Positions 34,001 to 42,108 of a stretch of 64,000 bases of DNA are shown in pieces. A program made the translations under genes and the position numbers. Below the pieces are notes generated by a model that searched no databases, was not told the origin of the DNA, and saw only the letters and a program-made list of their open reading frames with translations. The DNA lies in NCBI GenBank assembly GCA_937902315.1, contig CALGUG010000054.1, forward strand, positions 1 through 64,000, written 5' to 3'. Positions within the stretch are counted from its first letter, which is position 1. Each line of letters starts with the position of its first letter. Origin of the DNA: an uncultured Chloroflexales bacterium. Lineage in GTDB: Bacteria; Chloroflexota; Chloroflexia; Chloroflexales; Chloroflexaceae.

Positions 34001-34098
34001 ACAATGGCTTCTTCAAGTTGGGCGGTCAATCCCGCACGGTTAATAAGCGGGCGAGAGAGAATGGGTATCGTTAGCTTCTGCTGGAATCGAAGCGTCAC
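31021..34098 (-). CDS. MalT-like STAND ATPase with C-terminal SARP domain
   Basis: A 1025-residue regulator. The N-terminal STAND ATPase has SRPLINRAGL, Walker A APAGWGKT (42-49) and Walker B FALVIDDLQ. The middle (about 330-770) is helical repeats of TPR type. At 796-885 a winged helix (ALHQALRRLRANTG) is followed by a BTAD (890-1020), so DNA binding is SARP-like and not the LuxR type of true MalT. It likely activates transcription when its ATPase binds an inducer. GGGAGG lies 6 bases before the GTG start; an ATG 12 codons upstream has a weaker site. It is the nearest candidate to bind the phased operator at 30285-30339. Confidence 0.87.
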   Translation of the reverse strand: MTLRFQQKLTIPILSRPLINRAGLTAQLEEAIVNRRIVVLAAPAGWGKTSLLVEWAAQTQLPVAWYTLDAADHDPHRFLDYLLHTVAPFVPHAAELAERIDSSLPQSLAEIGHEAALLIADAPHPFALVIDDLQLLTDGPTLPGSNLVTSLLASLIEYAHNCHLVLASRTVPNLRGLVRLVAQQRAAIFDYALLQFRPEEVQQLAEMISEHELSEEHAQELSAQFEGWVTGIVLYLDRSNHGHYQFNLNGVNDTSKVYAYFAEQVVAPLDPEFQRFLEDTSIFEDLSPERCDLLRKSTNSRDFLEQTLRHSLFVSMRGNWLSYHSLFRDFLRERLARDTQRYKRLLLRAAEIYRSEEDLLRALDCYLASDSYEQAIQLLHDFIPLFRQRSLHSTIVACLNRVEKITMLPPELLLEQARVYSDLALWEQAFAAIDLAETLGDDSVRQAAQISNADMHFLAGKRQEAQSLLDAVEVDSLSPLLRINYMMVKSRLLLTQSEVGQAINILEEALQLSANCNQQDKQLIGTLTDILGLAYARNGDRRAAQRYLRRADACWRVLGNMGRRAMTLNNLGMLALEELRFGEARSAFKEGLETAQRTSRRRTETTLLCSMAELELYQANFEKALKHFEEAYNLAMRFYIVPSAASAAIGAWWCALLAGDRELAQAWHAHALEAETDTNPELNARLVLARRRANLIGFSNDKVSELELSKLEAHSNSLLMLDKIEYLLQRALESSLKNDRAQFETLWQKIDPLIQQLVPKLREQLLQPYQSYFAPAQQAPAQTSSASSLSQKTLSYWRISALGVFECVRDGVNCELSPIYQALLTRLLDAGPGGMPVERLWEAVWGESDLSMTALHQALRRLRANTGLAASARDGICAIRTPWEQISYDVAHFEQALRSAQSLEELIQTADLYGGDFLPSAPLSASLWATARRDHLQQRYLDLLEQLGKLHEQLAPQKAINYYQQLLQIDGCREQTALHLMRIAAQYGNRSLVHSTYEYLGLALRSLNATPSQSTHEVYRRLVAS

Positions 34099-34570
34099 AT
34101 CCGACCTCCCTAGGTTTGGTGATAGTGCTTTCATTCACACCAGGTTTACACAGTTTCTGCGGTCTTGCATTGGTGCTATGCAGACAACAAGGATTGAAAC
34201 CCAAGAACGATCGATCTGGGAAACATCGTTTGTAGCGTATTGAAGTTATTTGGCCTTGAAAACATATGCTGTTGCTGAAGCCTTTGATATCGCGGAAGAC
34301 AACATTTGTAGAAATTGTCTTTATCGCTTTCAGAGAGACAATTATGAGTGAGCGTTGTTATCCAGGCGGCGCGATTAACATCTGGCTATGAGCTCGCTTG
34401 TCGATTAATACTATTGGAAATGCATATTTGATCATTGGTTAATTATTTTATAATAAAATTTATGGTGCTTCAATGTTTTGCAGCAGCCTAAAGCCTTCTC
34501 TTTTGATACACCGTTTAACTGCTGAGTTTGACTCGGCTGATGAGCAAAATAACACTTTTTTACTAAAACA
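34099..34570. other. AT-rich intergenic region
   Basis: About 470 bp between the MalT/SARP gene start and the ftsH terminator. It is clearly richer in A and T than its surroundings, especially 34420-34480, and holds no supported gene or member of the window's repeat families. The promoter of the regulator must lie here but no convincing -35/-10 pair was found. Confidence 0.5.
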
Positions 34571-34606
34571 AAAAGGTCTCTAGAGCGTTCTCTAGAGACC
34601 TTTTTG
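34571..34606. terminator. Bidirectional terminator after ftsH
   Basis: Perfect 14-bp stem AAAGGTCTCTAGAG/CTCTAGAGACCTTT around CGTT, with T on one side and A on the other, so it can act on both strands. Confidence 0.92.
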
Positions 34607-34622
34607 GTTATAGCCTAATTGC

Positions 34623-36635
34623 TTATGAGGGTATCAGACCGGGGCGCGGCTGAGGTGGCGCCGGCGGTTGAGTCGGTTGAGGCGGCTGAGTCGGCGCAGA
34701 CCAGTCCGTAGAAGGCGGAGGCACTTCTTCGCCCCGAATAGCTGCCATCAATCCATATTGGTCGATCGTTTCGTGCTCAAGCAGGGCTTGGGCGATACGA
34801 TCGAGCGCATCGCGGTTTTCGCGCAAGGTTTTTAAGGTCAGCTCCATGCGCTCATCTAAGAGATTGCGCACTGTGTTATCGAGGCGTGCGGCTGTGGCTT
34901 CGCTATGCATACGCGGGCCTGCCATCTCGCGCCCCAAGAAGGGATTGTCGTTGCTTTCGTCGGCGAACAGTAAACCCAGCTCTTCGCTCATACCCCAGCG
35001 ACCAACCATGCTGCGGGCTAGCTGAGTGGCGCGTTGCAAATCGCTCTCGGCGCCGGTTGTGATCTCACCGATCGCCACCATCTCGGCGGCGCGTCCGCCC
35101 AGCAGAGTCGCCAGTTTGGTGAGCAGATGTTGGCGCGAGTAGTTGTAGCGATCGCCTTCAGGGGCGTATTGGGTTACACCCAAGGCCCGTCCACGCGGGA
35201 TAATCGTCACTTTAGTGACGGGATCGCCCTCTGGTAAGAGCATACCGACCAAGGCATGGCCAGCTTCATGGTAGGCGATCACCTTGCGGTCGTGTTCGGT
35301 CATCAAAACGGGCCGTTCGGTGCCAAGCACGATCTTATCGAGCGCTTCGGCGAAGTGGCGCATACTGATGCGTTTGTCGCCGCGTCGAGCTGCGTGCAGG
35401 GCCGCTTCGTTCACCAAGTTGGCAAGGTCAGCACCAGCGAAGCCGGGCGTTTGGCGCGCTAGCAGCGAAGGGTTAACGTCTGGCGCTACCGGCTTACCGC
35501 GTAGGTGGATATTTAAGACCGCTTCGCGTCCGCGAACGTCGGGCAGACCGACCGTGATCTGGCGGTCGAAACGTCCTGGGCGTAGCAGGGCCGGGTCAAG
35601 CACGTCGGGACGGTTAGTAGCTGCGATGATGATGACATCGGTATTGCCTTCGAAGCCATCCATCTCGACCAAGATTTGGTTGAGAGTTTGCTCGCGTTCG
35701 TCGTTGCCACCACCCATACCTGCACCACGCTGGCGTCCGATCGCGTCGAGCTCGTCGATAAAGACGATCGCAGGGGCGTTGCGGCGCGCCTGATCGAAGA
35801 GATCGCGCACGCGGCTGGCGCCGACACCGACAAAGAGCTCTACAAACTCGCTGGCGCTGGTGCTGAAGAAGGGCACACCTGCTTCGCCAGCGACGGCGCG
35901 CGCAAGCAAGGTTTTACCTGTTCCGGGAGGGCCCACCAACAGCGCGCCGCGCGGAATTTTGGCCCCCAGCGCTTTGTAGCGGTCAGGATTTTTCAAGAAG
36001 TCGACAACTTCGACCAGTTCGCGCTTGGCTTCGTCGGCGCCCGCAACATCGCTGAATTTAACGGTCGGGCGGTCGAGGGTGTGCTCTTTGGCGCGCGAAC
36101 GACCAAAGCTAAAGATGCCCTGCTGACCGCGCGATTGTTGGCGCATCATAAAGACCAGAAGGCCTACGATCAAGAGGGTAGGAAGCAGTGTAACCATAAG
36201 GGTGAGCAAGATCGAAGGCTCTTGAACTTGAACGATAACTTCTACCCCTTTTTCTTCAAGGAGTGCCAAGAGACGATCGTCACCCGTTGCTGGCTGGATC
36301 GAGGTGAATTTCGTAAGCTCTTCTGGCGGATTACTGAAAGGCAAGCCTCCAGTGACATTCGTATTAGAAGTTACGGGTTGAGGTGCGACATAGGTCCCTT
36401 TGATCTCTTGATCGGTGATCTGTACCGATTTGACTTTGCCATCACGCACCTGTTGAATGAAGCTGCTGTAAGGTACGTTCAGCGTTGGCTCTTGGGGACG
36501 AATGCCAAAAATATTCCACAACAGCAGCGCTCCGAGGAGAATCAACCAAATACGACCGTCGGGCATCCAACGAGGGATCTGGGGGCCGTTATTTTGCCGC
36601 TGCTGTCCGTTTGAATTTGAATCCTTAGGTAACAT
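34623..36635 (-). CDS. ftsH: ATP-dependent zinc metalloprotease FtsH
   Basis: A 670-residue membrane AAA+ protease that degrades membrane and short-lived cytoplasmic proteins. Two membrane segments (about 28-44 and 143-164) flank a periplasmic domain. The AAA module has Walker A GPPGTGKT (235-242), pore residues FVELFVGVGASRVRD, Walker B VFIDELDAIG and the SRH arginines. The zinc site is HEAGH (456-460) with a distal acidic ligand in the E-S-D-L-Q-R-A-T motif. The C-terminal tail is proline- and glutamine-rich. AAGGAAA precedes the ATG. Inverted repeats lie in its leader. Confidence 0.97.
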   Translation of the reverse strand: MLPKDSNSNGQQRQNNGPQIPRWMPDGRIWLILLGALLLWNIFGIRPQEPTLNVPYSSFIQQVRDGKVKSVQITDQEIKGTYVAPQPVTSNTNVTGGLPFSNPPEELTKFTSIQPATGDDRLLALLEEKGVEVIVQVQEPSILLTLMVTLLPTLLIVGLLVFMMRQQSRGQQGIFSFGRSRAKEHTLDRPTVKFSDVAGADEAKRELVEVVDFLKNPDRYKALGAKIPRGALLVGPPGTGKTLLARAVAGEAGVPFFSTSASEFVELFVGVGASRVRDLFDQARRNAPAIVFIDELDAIGRQRGAGMGGGNDEREQTLNQILVEMDGFEGNTDVIIIAATNRPDVLDPALLRPGRFDRQITVGLPDVRGREAVLNIHLRGKPVAPDVNPSLLARQTPGFAGADLANLVNEAALHAARRGDKRISMRHFAEALDKIVLGTERPVLMTEHDRKVIAYHEAGHALVGMLLPEGDPVTKVTIIPRGRALGVTQYAPEGDRYNYSRQHLLTKLATLLGGRAAEMVAIGEITTGAESDLQRATQLARSMVGRWGMSEELGLLFADESNDNPFLGREMAGPRMHSEATAARLDNTVRNLLDERMELTLKTLRENRDALDRIAQALLEHETIDQYGLMAAIRGEEVPPPSTDWSAPTQPPQPTQPPAPPQPRPGLIPS

Positions 36636-36648
36636 ACTGTTTCCTTGC

Positions 36649-36706
36649 TAGCACTTGGTGCTATGAGGGGTGATGTGATTGATATACGAAGTGGCGTCTC
36701 AATCAC
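36649..36706. promoter_or_regulatory. Two inverted repeats in the ftsH leader
   Basis: TAGCAC-TTG-GTGCTA (36649-36663) lies 13 bases upstream of the ftsH start, and GTGATTGA-N16-TCAATCAC (36675-36706) just before it. Their place near the start makes an operator or a translation-controlling RNA hairpin plausible; no known binding consensus was matched. Confidence 0.45.
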
Positions 36707-36837
36707 AGACTATCTTCAGTATACCTTATAGTGAAAATAATTAATAGCTTTAAGTATTAAGTTAGTATTAGAACCATGCCGGAGCGAGCATAGCCAGAAG
36801 AGCTGAACTTAGTGCGATGTTCTTTTGCAGTATGCAG

Positions 36838-36956
36838 TACCAAATCCGGTTGATTAGGTTCTCTTTGGCCTTCGGCAGAGCGGAAGGTGACAAGATCTTT
36901 CCCGGCTTTTAGTTTTTCTGAGCGAAGAGCATGCACGTCTTTAAACGGATTTGGTA
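36838..36956. mobile_element. MITE, TSD CAG
   Basis: A 119-bp copy with ends TACCAAATCCGGTTGATTA and TTTAAACGGATTTGGTA, flanked by CAG on both sides (36835-36837, 36957-36959). It has no internal palindrome. Confidence 0.92.
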
Positions 36957-37103
36957 CAGGGTCTGTTAGAAGCTGTTTCGCTGAATACCAGACCGCTCTG
37001 TGTGTATGGCTAAGGGCAGGCTTCCAAAACTAGCATGCCTATGATGGCTGTGCTACAATAAATTTCATTAGGCTAGATCGGTCTAGTAACGGTAGTTATA
37101 AAG

Positions 37104-37865
37104 ATGAGTGTACCCCAACCACCACCAGTTGGAGCGACTGTCCACGTCTATCGAGCCTTGATGGATCGTGTTTCGATGTGGCGGAATCGAATCGATATAC
37201 CGACGAATTGGGCGGTTGTTACCAGTGGTACGGCGGCTAGCTTCGTATTGAGCGATCCTAACCATTCCCATACGGTGTTGCTGTTGGTGATGTTGCTCAC
37301 CTGCTCGTTTTGGTTTATTGAAGCGCGGCGCTACCGTTATTACGATTTATGGGGTGGTTGGTTACGTCTGTTGGAAAGTGACTATTACGGAACGATTTTG
37401 CAGGAGAATCGCGTGGCCCTGAGCCAGATCTGGCAGCAGTTGGTCGTCCGTGATATGCACTACCCTCACTATAAGACGACTTTTTTAGAATCGTTAGGTC
37501 GCCGTCTGCGCAATAACTACCTGGCGATCTTTTTGTTCCTCTTATTGGCGTGGTTGCTCAAACTGACAATACACCCGCGCCCCGATTTACCACCGATCGA
37601 TGCGGTAACCTGGATCAATCATGCTTCGGTCGCGTTGATACCTGGACCTTGGGTGACAGGCGCTGTTGTAGCCTTTTATATTGTATTATTTCTGATTGCG
37701 TTGTTTGCCCGTGGCAGCAGCGATACAGTGGTAGAAGTGTTGCCCTATAACAAGGTGCTGCAGAAACTCGCCCTCCCCTCGCAAAAGCCAGTCAGCGACC
37801 GTATGCGTGCCGGAGTGCCACGTCGTACCTACGACCGCGCTCCTTGGGACAATACAATCGACTAG
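37104..37865 (+). CDS. DUF2270 family membrane protein
   Basis: A 253-residue protein with about four membrane segments (near 45-75, 140-157, 182-202). YRALMDRVSMWRNRIDIPTNWAVV at the start and FWFIEARRYRYYDLW followed by R-x-L-E-x-D-Y-Y are the signatures of DUF2270. Function of the family is unknown. The ribosome site is weak. The GH57-family gene follows 100 bases downstream. Confidence 0.85.
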   Translation: MSVPQPPPVGATVHVYRALMDRVSMWRNRIDIPTNWAVVTSGTAASFVLSDPNHSHTVLLLVMLLTCSFWFIEARRYRYYDLWGGWLRLLESDYYGTILQENRVALSQIWQQLVVRDMHYPHYKTTFLESLGRRLRNNYLAIFLFLLLAWLLKLTIHPRPDLPPIDAVTWINHASVALIPGPWVTGAVVAFYIVLFLIALFARGSSDTVVEVLPYNKVLQKLALPSQKPVSDRMRAGVPRRTYDRAPWDNTID

Positions 37866-37965
37866 CAACAATCATACCTCCGCCGCGCCTATGGGCGCTC
37901 GATAAGCCGGTGTTATGCGACATCGGCCGATGACTTGTTGCGTAATCTGGCAAAAGATACGACTT

Positions 37966-39462
37966 ATGCATATAGCCTTTCTTGTGACTGCTCATGTGCC
38001 ATATGTGCGACGCGCCGCACGAACAGCAGTCGGAGAAGATCAGCTTCACCATACCATCGCCGAAGGTCTGATCCCATTGATTAATGTGTTGTGGGAATTG
38101 CAGCATGCTCGGCTTCAGCCACAGATCGCTTTAGCCTGTTCGCCGATTTTGCTCGAACAGCTGGCTGATCCACTTGTACAGAAGCATTTCTCGCTGTGGA
38201 TGCAGCAGTCGCTTGAAAACGCCACTCAAGCGGCGGTTCGCTGGGAACAGGAATCGCTGGCTCACCAAGCCTATCTGGCCCGTTTTTTCCTCGAATGGGG
38301 TTCACACATTCTCGCTTCTTTTGAGCAGCGATGTAGTCGCGATCTTGTGGCTGAGCTGCAGTCGCTTTGCGCCATGGGCGTGATCGAGCCGATCGCAGGT
38401 GTAGCTACGCACGCCTATATGCCGCTGTTGCGCGCTCAGGGTTCGCTGCGCGCCCAGATCGAGCTAGGGGTCGCTTCGACTTCGCAGCGCTTGCGGCGTG
38501 CTCGCGGCATCTGGCTGCCCGATTCGGGGGTGCGCCCCGAGCTGCCAACCCTCTTGCAATCGGCGGGCATGCGCTACCTTTTGGTTGATCCTGCGACCTT
38601 GGAGTATGAGCGCGATCAGAGCGCAAAACTTGCTCCCGATCCGGCTTGGCTGATCGATCATCGCTTGGCTGCGCTGCCGATCGATACCCAGGTCGGCATT
38701 CACATCTGGTCAGAAGCGCTGGGTTATCGCGGCGACCCGGTCTATCGCGATATGCGGCGCGATGTGCAGTCGGGCCTACCCTACTGGGCCAGAGGCTCGG
38801 AGGGCGCGGCCCCCTACGACCCTTACCACGCCTATCACCAGGCCCAAGAACATGCGAGCCACTTTGTTGCCGTGTTGGATCGTATGGCCGAAAATGGGCT
38901 TGAAACCCTGATCGTGCCGCTCGATCTACAGTTGATCGGCAGCGACTGGTTTGAAGGCATGGTGTGGCTGCGCAGTGTGCTGATGCAGTGTAGTAACCAT
39001 CCGCGCTTGAAGCTCGCGACGCCACGCCAGATTTTGCGCCAGAAGCCTCCTCGCGAGCGTGCCCGTCTGCGTTCGGCTTCGTGGACGGCTGACGCGAGCC
39101 ATTATGCTTGGCAAGGGCCGCTTACCAAACGCTATTGGCAAGAGCTTTATCAGGCCGAAGGGCATTTCAGCCAGTTGATTCAGCAAGAAGAGCCGGGCAA
39201 CGAATTTCAAGAGCGAATTCTTAATCAGGCTTTGCGCGAGCTGCTGTTGGCTCAGGCGAGCGATTGGCCTGTGTTGTTGAGCGCAGGTATCGAAGAGACC
39301 GAGGCGGTGAGCCGCTGGCGAACCCATTTGCGGCGTTTTAGTATTATGCTCGATCTGTTAAAGCTGCCTAAGCTGGCCTATGCCGAGCAGACCATGCTCG
39401 AGCAGATCGAAGATCAAGATAATCCCTTCCCTAACTTGAATTATCGCGTCTTTAAGACCTAG
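37966..39462 (+). CDS. GH57-family protein with altered catalytic motifs
   Basis: A 498-residue protein built like GH57 1,4-alpha-glucan branching enzymes (DUF1957 type). Motif 1 is FLVTAHVPYVRR, motif 2 ATHAYMPLL with R-A-Q-I-E-L-G, and H-I-W-S-E-A-L-G-Y-R-G-D-P-V-Y-R-D matches the family. The nucleophile motif WLPE reads WLPD (D186), and the usual DAELFGHWW motif reads DLQLIGSDW, keeping the acid (D320) but changing its neighbours. Activity is therefore doubtful or changed; it may bind glucan instead. A longer frame starts at 37915, but conservation begins at the ATG used here. Confidence 0.85.
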   Translation: MHIAFLVTAHVPYVRRAARTAVGEDQLHHTIAEGLIPLINVLWELQHARLQPQIALACSPILLEQLADPLVQKHFSLWMQQSLENATQAAVRWEQESLAHQAYLARFFLEWGSHILASFEQRCSRDLVAELQSLCAMGVIEPIAGVATHAYMPLLRAQGSLRAQIELGVASTSQRLRRARGIWLPDSGVRPELPTLLQSAGMRYLLVDPATLEYERDQSAKLAPDPAWLIDHRLAALPIDTQVGIHIWSEALGYRGDPVYRDMRRDVQSGLPYWARGSEGAAPYDPYHAYHQAQEHASHFVAVLDRMAENGLETLIVPLDLQLIGSDWFEGMVWLRSVLMQCSNHPRLKLATPRQILRQKPPRERARLRSASWTADASHYAWQGPLTKRYWQELYQAEGHFSQLIQQEEPGNEFQERILNQALRELLLAQASDWPVLLSAGIEETEAVSRWRTHLRRFSIMLDLLKLPKLAYAEQTMLEQIEDQDNPFPNLNYRVFKT

Positions 39463-39488
39463 CTCTTTGCCGCTTGCCTAGCAGATCA

Positions 39489-39595
39489 TACCAAATCCGA
39501 TAGATTACTTTCTATTTGGTCTTCGGCAGAGTGGAACTTAACTATTTTTGTCTTTCCAGCGTTACAAGAACACAAGTCTTTGAACGGATTTGATA
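39489..39595. mobile_element. MITE, TSD TCA
   Basis: A short 107-bp copy: TACCAAATCCGATAGATTACTT ... TTTGAACGGATTTGATA, flanked by TCA (39486-39488, 39596-39598). It has a deletion in the AAAAGCC region relative to full copies. Confidence 0.9.
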
Positions 39596-39609
39596 TCAAT
39601 AGCTTGCTG

Positions 39610-39865
39610 CGGCGAGATCATTTCCTTCCATTCGTCGCTTGGCGCGTCCGCCTACGGCTACCAACATCCCGCCCAACAAAGGGCAGTGCTATCGGCGTTC
39701 TTCGTTTTTCGCTGTTTGACGAGGTTGCGATGAGGGCTTCGTAGCGCTCCCTTCTCCCGCAATGCGGGAGAAGGGCTGGGGATGAGGGCAGGCTAGCCCA
39801 TTTGATAGCCGGAGGCGGACGCGCTTGGGACCGCATGGGGGCTAGAGACCTCACCGCTTGAGCAT
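39610..39865. repeat. Inverted REP pair
   Basis: Core at 39642-39660 with CCAACATCCCGCCCAACAAA, then a CCCTTCTCCCGCAATGCGGG hairpin, then the inverted core at 39806-39824 with GGGACCGCATGGGGGCTAGAGA. No palindrome of the GATTTCGC family lies between. Confidence 0.88.
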
Positions 39866-39879
39866 TTGGCGAGCGTATA

Positions 39880-39923
39880 AAAGGCCATCTACTAGTGAAC
39901 ATCATTCGCTGGTAGATGGCCTT
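39880..39923. terminator. Bidirectional terminator after sulP
   Basis: Perfect 12-bp arms AAGGCCATCTAC/GTAGATGGCCTT around a longer loop, with TTTTAT after the stem on the minus strand. Confidence 0.85.
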
Positions 39924-39968
39924 CTGCTTGTATCGAAGGGATGCTTTTATAGGCTAGGAACAAGCCAT

Positions 39969-41624
39969 TTAGGCTGACGGAGTGGTGCTGATAGCCACAA
40001 TAGCTTGGTCGGCGCTCCAGAAGATATGGTCTTCGCCGAGCATATTGAGCAGCCCAGAGCGCTTAAACATCTCGTTGACACTCGGTTGCAAGCCACTAAA
40101 GTAGACATCGCCGCCGATATGACGCTGTTGCTCGACGATCTGTTTGAGCGCTTCGACACCCATAACATCGATCAGGGGTACACCGCGCATGCTTAGAATC
40201 AGCTTTTGTTGGCTGCCGCGCAGTTTAAAGGCTTCTAGCACGCTGTTGACGGTGCCAAAGAAGAGTGGGCCGCTGAGATAGTAGACGATCGTGTCGTCGT
40301 GATCGGCGACCGAATGGCCTTGAGTGCGTAGCTTCTCGGGGCGCACCGGCTCGCTGGCGATGGTGAGGCTGCTGGCCGATTGGCGGATATAGAGCAGGGC
40401 CGAGATGGCGATGCCGATCAGAATGGCTTGGGTCAGGTCGAGCGCGACTGTGGCGACCATGGTCACCAGCATACCGACCAAGGCATGCTTGAGGCGAGTA
40501 TGGGCATAGAAACGAATGGCCTCCCATTCGTTCATGCGCCAAGCCGTTACCATCAGTACGCCGCCGAGGGCCGCCAAGGGCACTTTGCTGATCAGCGGGC
40601 TGAGCACAAGCGCACTGAGCAGCAGCGCAACGGCGTGGATGATGCTGGTCATGCGGGTGACGCCGCCGCTTTTCACCGCAACGCTGGTACGGGCGATAGC
40701 GGCCGTGGCAGGCACGCCTCCGAAGAAGGGAATGATCACATTGCCGATGCCTTGGCCGATCAACTCTTGGTTGCTATCGAAAGGTTTGCCCGTCATGGTT
40801 GAACCAACCGAGCCACACAAGAGGCTTTCGACCGCTCCGAGAGCTGCGATCGAGATAGCGGGCGCGATCAAGTTGTTGAGATCGCCCCATGGAATGCCCG
40901 AGAAGGTGAGGCGGTGTTCGAGCAGAATCGTGCGAGGAATCTCGCCGATTTGGGCGATGTCCCAGCCGAGACTGACTGTCATAATGGTGGCGAGGATAAT
41001 GCCAACCAGAGAGCCTGGAAAACTTTTGTTGATGCGCGGCCAGACGATCATGGTGAGGGCGACCAGACCCGCGATGCCGACGGCGCGCCAGTCGGGTGTT
41101 ACGGGGTGAATGAAGTAGCTGAAGAGCTTTTCGAGCGAGTTTTCTGAGGGAGGACCTGAGACGCCGAGCACATTGTCGATCTGACCGATTGCGATGATCA
41201 GGGCGATGCCGCTGGTGAAACCTGTAATCACTGGGGAGGGGATGAAGGCGATGTAGCGTCCGAGGCGGAAGACACCGAGCAGAAGCATTGCGATACCGGC
41301 GATTAAACTGGCCGCCCAGATGCCTTCTAGACCATAGCGTTGGGCCAAGACGATCAAGACGGCCGACATGGCGCCAGTTGGCCCGCTAATCTGAAAGGGC
41401 GCGCCTCCGAGGGCGGCGATGATAATGCCTGCTAAGATCGCGGTTACGATACCTGCGGCGGCATCGGCTCCACTGGCTACTCCGAAAGCGAGTGCCAAGG
41501 GGAGTGCAACCGCTCCGACTGTGATGCCTGCCAAAAGATCTTGGCGAAATGTGCCTGCGTTGTATCCTTTGAATTCCCGTTGTAACATCTCAAAGAGGCC
41601 AAAACGGGACCATAGTTTGTTCAT
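39969..41624 (-). CDS. SulP-family anion transporter with STAS domain
   Basis: A 551-residue SLC26/SulP transporter: about 12-14 membrane segments (residues 25-400) and a C-terminal STAS domain (about 430-545). TVGAVALPLALAFGVASGADAAAGI and GGAPFQISGPTGAMSAVL form the N-terminal signature. It moves sulfate, bicarbonate or another anion; the substrate cannot be told. GAGG lies before the ATG. Monocistronic, with a strong terminator. Confidence 0.93.
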   Translation of the reverse strand: MNKLWSRFGLFEMLQREFKGYNAGTFRQDLLAGITVGAVALPLALAFGVASGADAAAGIVTAILAGIIIAALGGAPFQISGPTGAMSAVLIVLAQRYGLEGIWAASLIAGIAMLLLGVFRLGRYIAFIPSPVITGFTSGIALIIAIGQIDNVLGVSGPPSENSLEKLFSYFIHPVTPDWRAVGIAGLVALTMIVWPRINKSFPGSLVGIILATIMTVSLGWDIAQIGEIPRTILLEHRLTFSGIPWGDLNNLIAPAISIAALGAVESLLCGSVGSTMTGKPFDSNQELIGQGIGNVIIPFFGGVPATAAIARTSVAVKSGGVTRMTSIIHAVALLLSALVLSPLISKVPLAALGGVLMVTAWRMNEWEAIRFYAHTRLKHALVGMLVTMVATVALDLTQAILIGIAISALLYIRQSASSLTIASEPVRPEKLRTQGHSVADHDDTIVYYLSGPLFFGTVNSVLEAFKLRGSQQKLILSMRGVPLIDVMGVEALKQIVEQQRHIGGDVYFSGLQPSVNEMFKRSGLLNMLGEDHIFWSADQAIVAISTTPSA

Positions 41625-41967
41625 ACCAAACCTCGTTCTGAGTTGTTGTTAATACAAACGCCTCAAAGTTGTGTTGTTCCAATATCAGGCATGCTGGCTT
41701 GTCTCGAAATCGCTTCATCGATTTGGGCAGGTTATCTTGGCTTCGGCAGGGCAGCATTTTCTGTTTGTGTCGCCAAGCGATCTGCCAATGATCAGGCTGA
41801 TTTCGTATATATGCGGTTAGAGTGAATGCTAGAACTTTGATGTTACTCCTTCCGTTTGTAGGCTTTGCAAAGCGCTTTGTTGATTAACCTCGTTGAAATG
41901 TAATCGCTATTCGGGCCGCGTCATGAATGTGGCGAGCGGCTTGTTTAGCGATGATATTGCTGCAAAT
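41625..41967. other. Intergenic region upstream of sulP
   Basis: About 340 bp holding the promoter area of sulP on the minus strand. No convincing gene, element of the window's repeat families, or consensus promoter was seen. Confidence 0.5.
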
Positions 41968-42003
41968 AGGAAATTGCCCCACAGTCTGTGGGGCAATTTC
42001 CTT
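41968..42003. terminator. Bidirectional hairpin, end of CpXC gene
   Basis: Perfect arms AGGAAATTGCCCCACAG... pair across a two-base loop (17-bp stem), about 105 bases after the stop codon of the CpXC gene on the minus strand. Confidence 0.75.
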
Positions 42004-42108
42004 AGAATTATGGTGACACAAGCGATTTTTGGGCGGATTCCTTCCTAGCAGGTCTCAGCTTCTTATCTGCAGTGTGTCTATGTTCGACCATTACTATGTT
42101 TCGAGCAC

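Noticed and set aside
35676..36614. 312-codon plus-strand frame opposite ftsH
   Set aside because: It is a shadow of ftsH.
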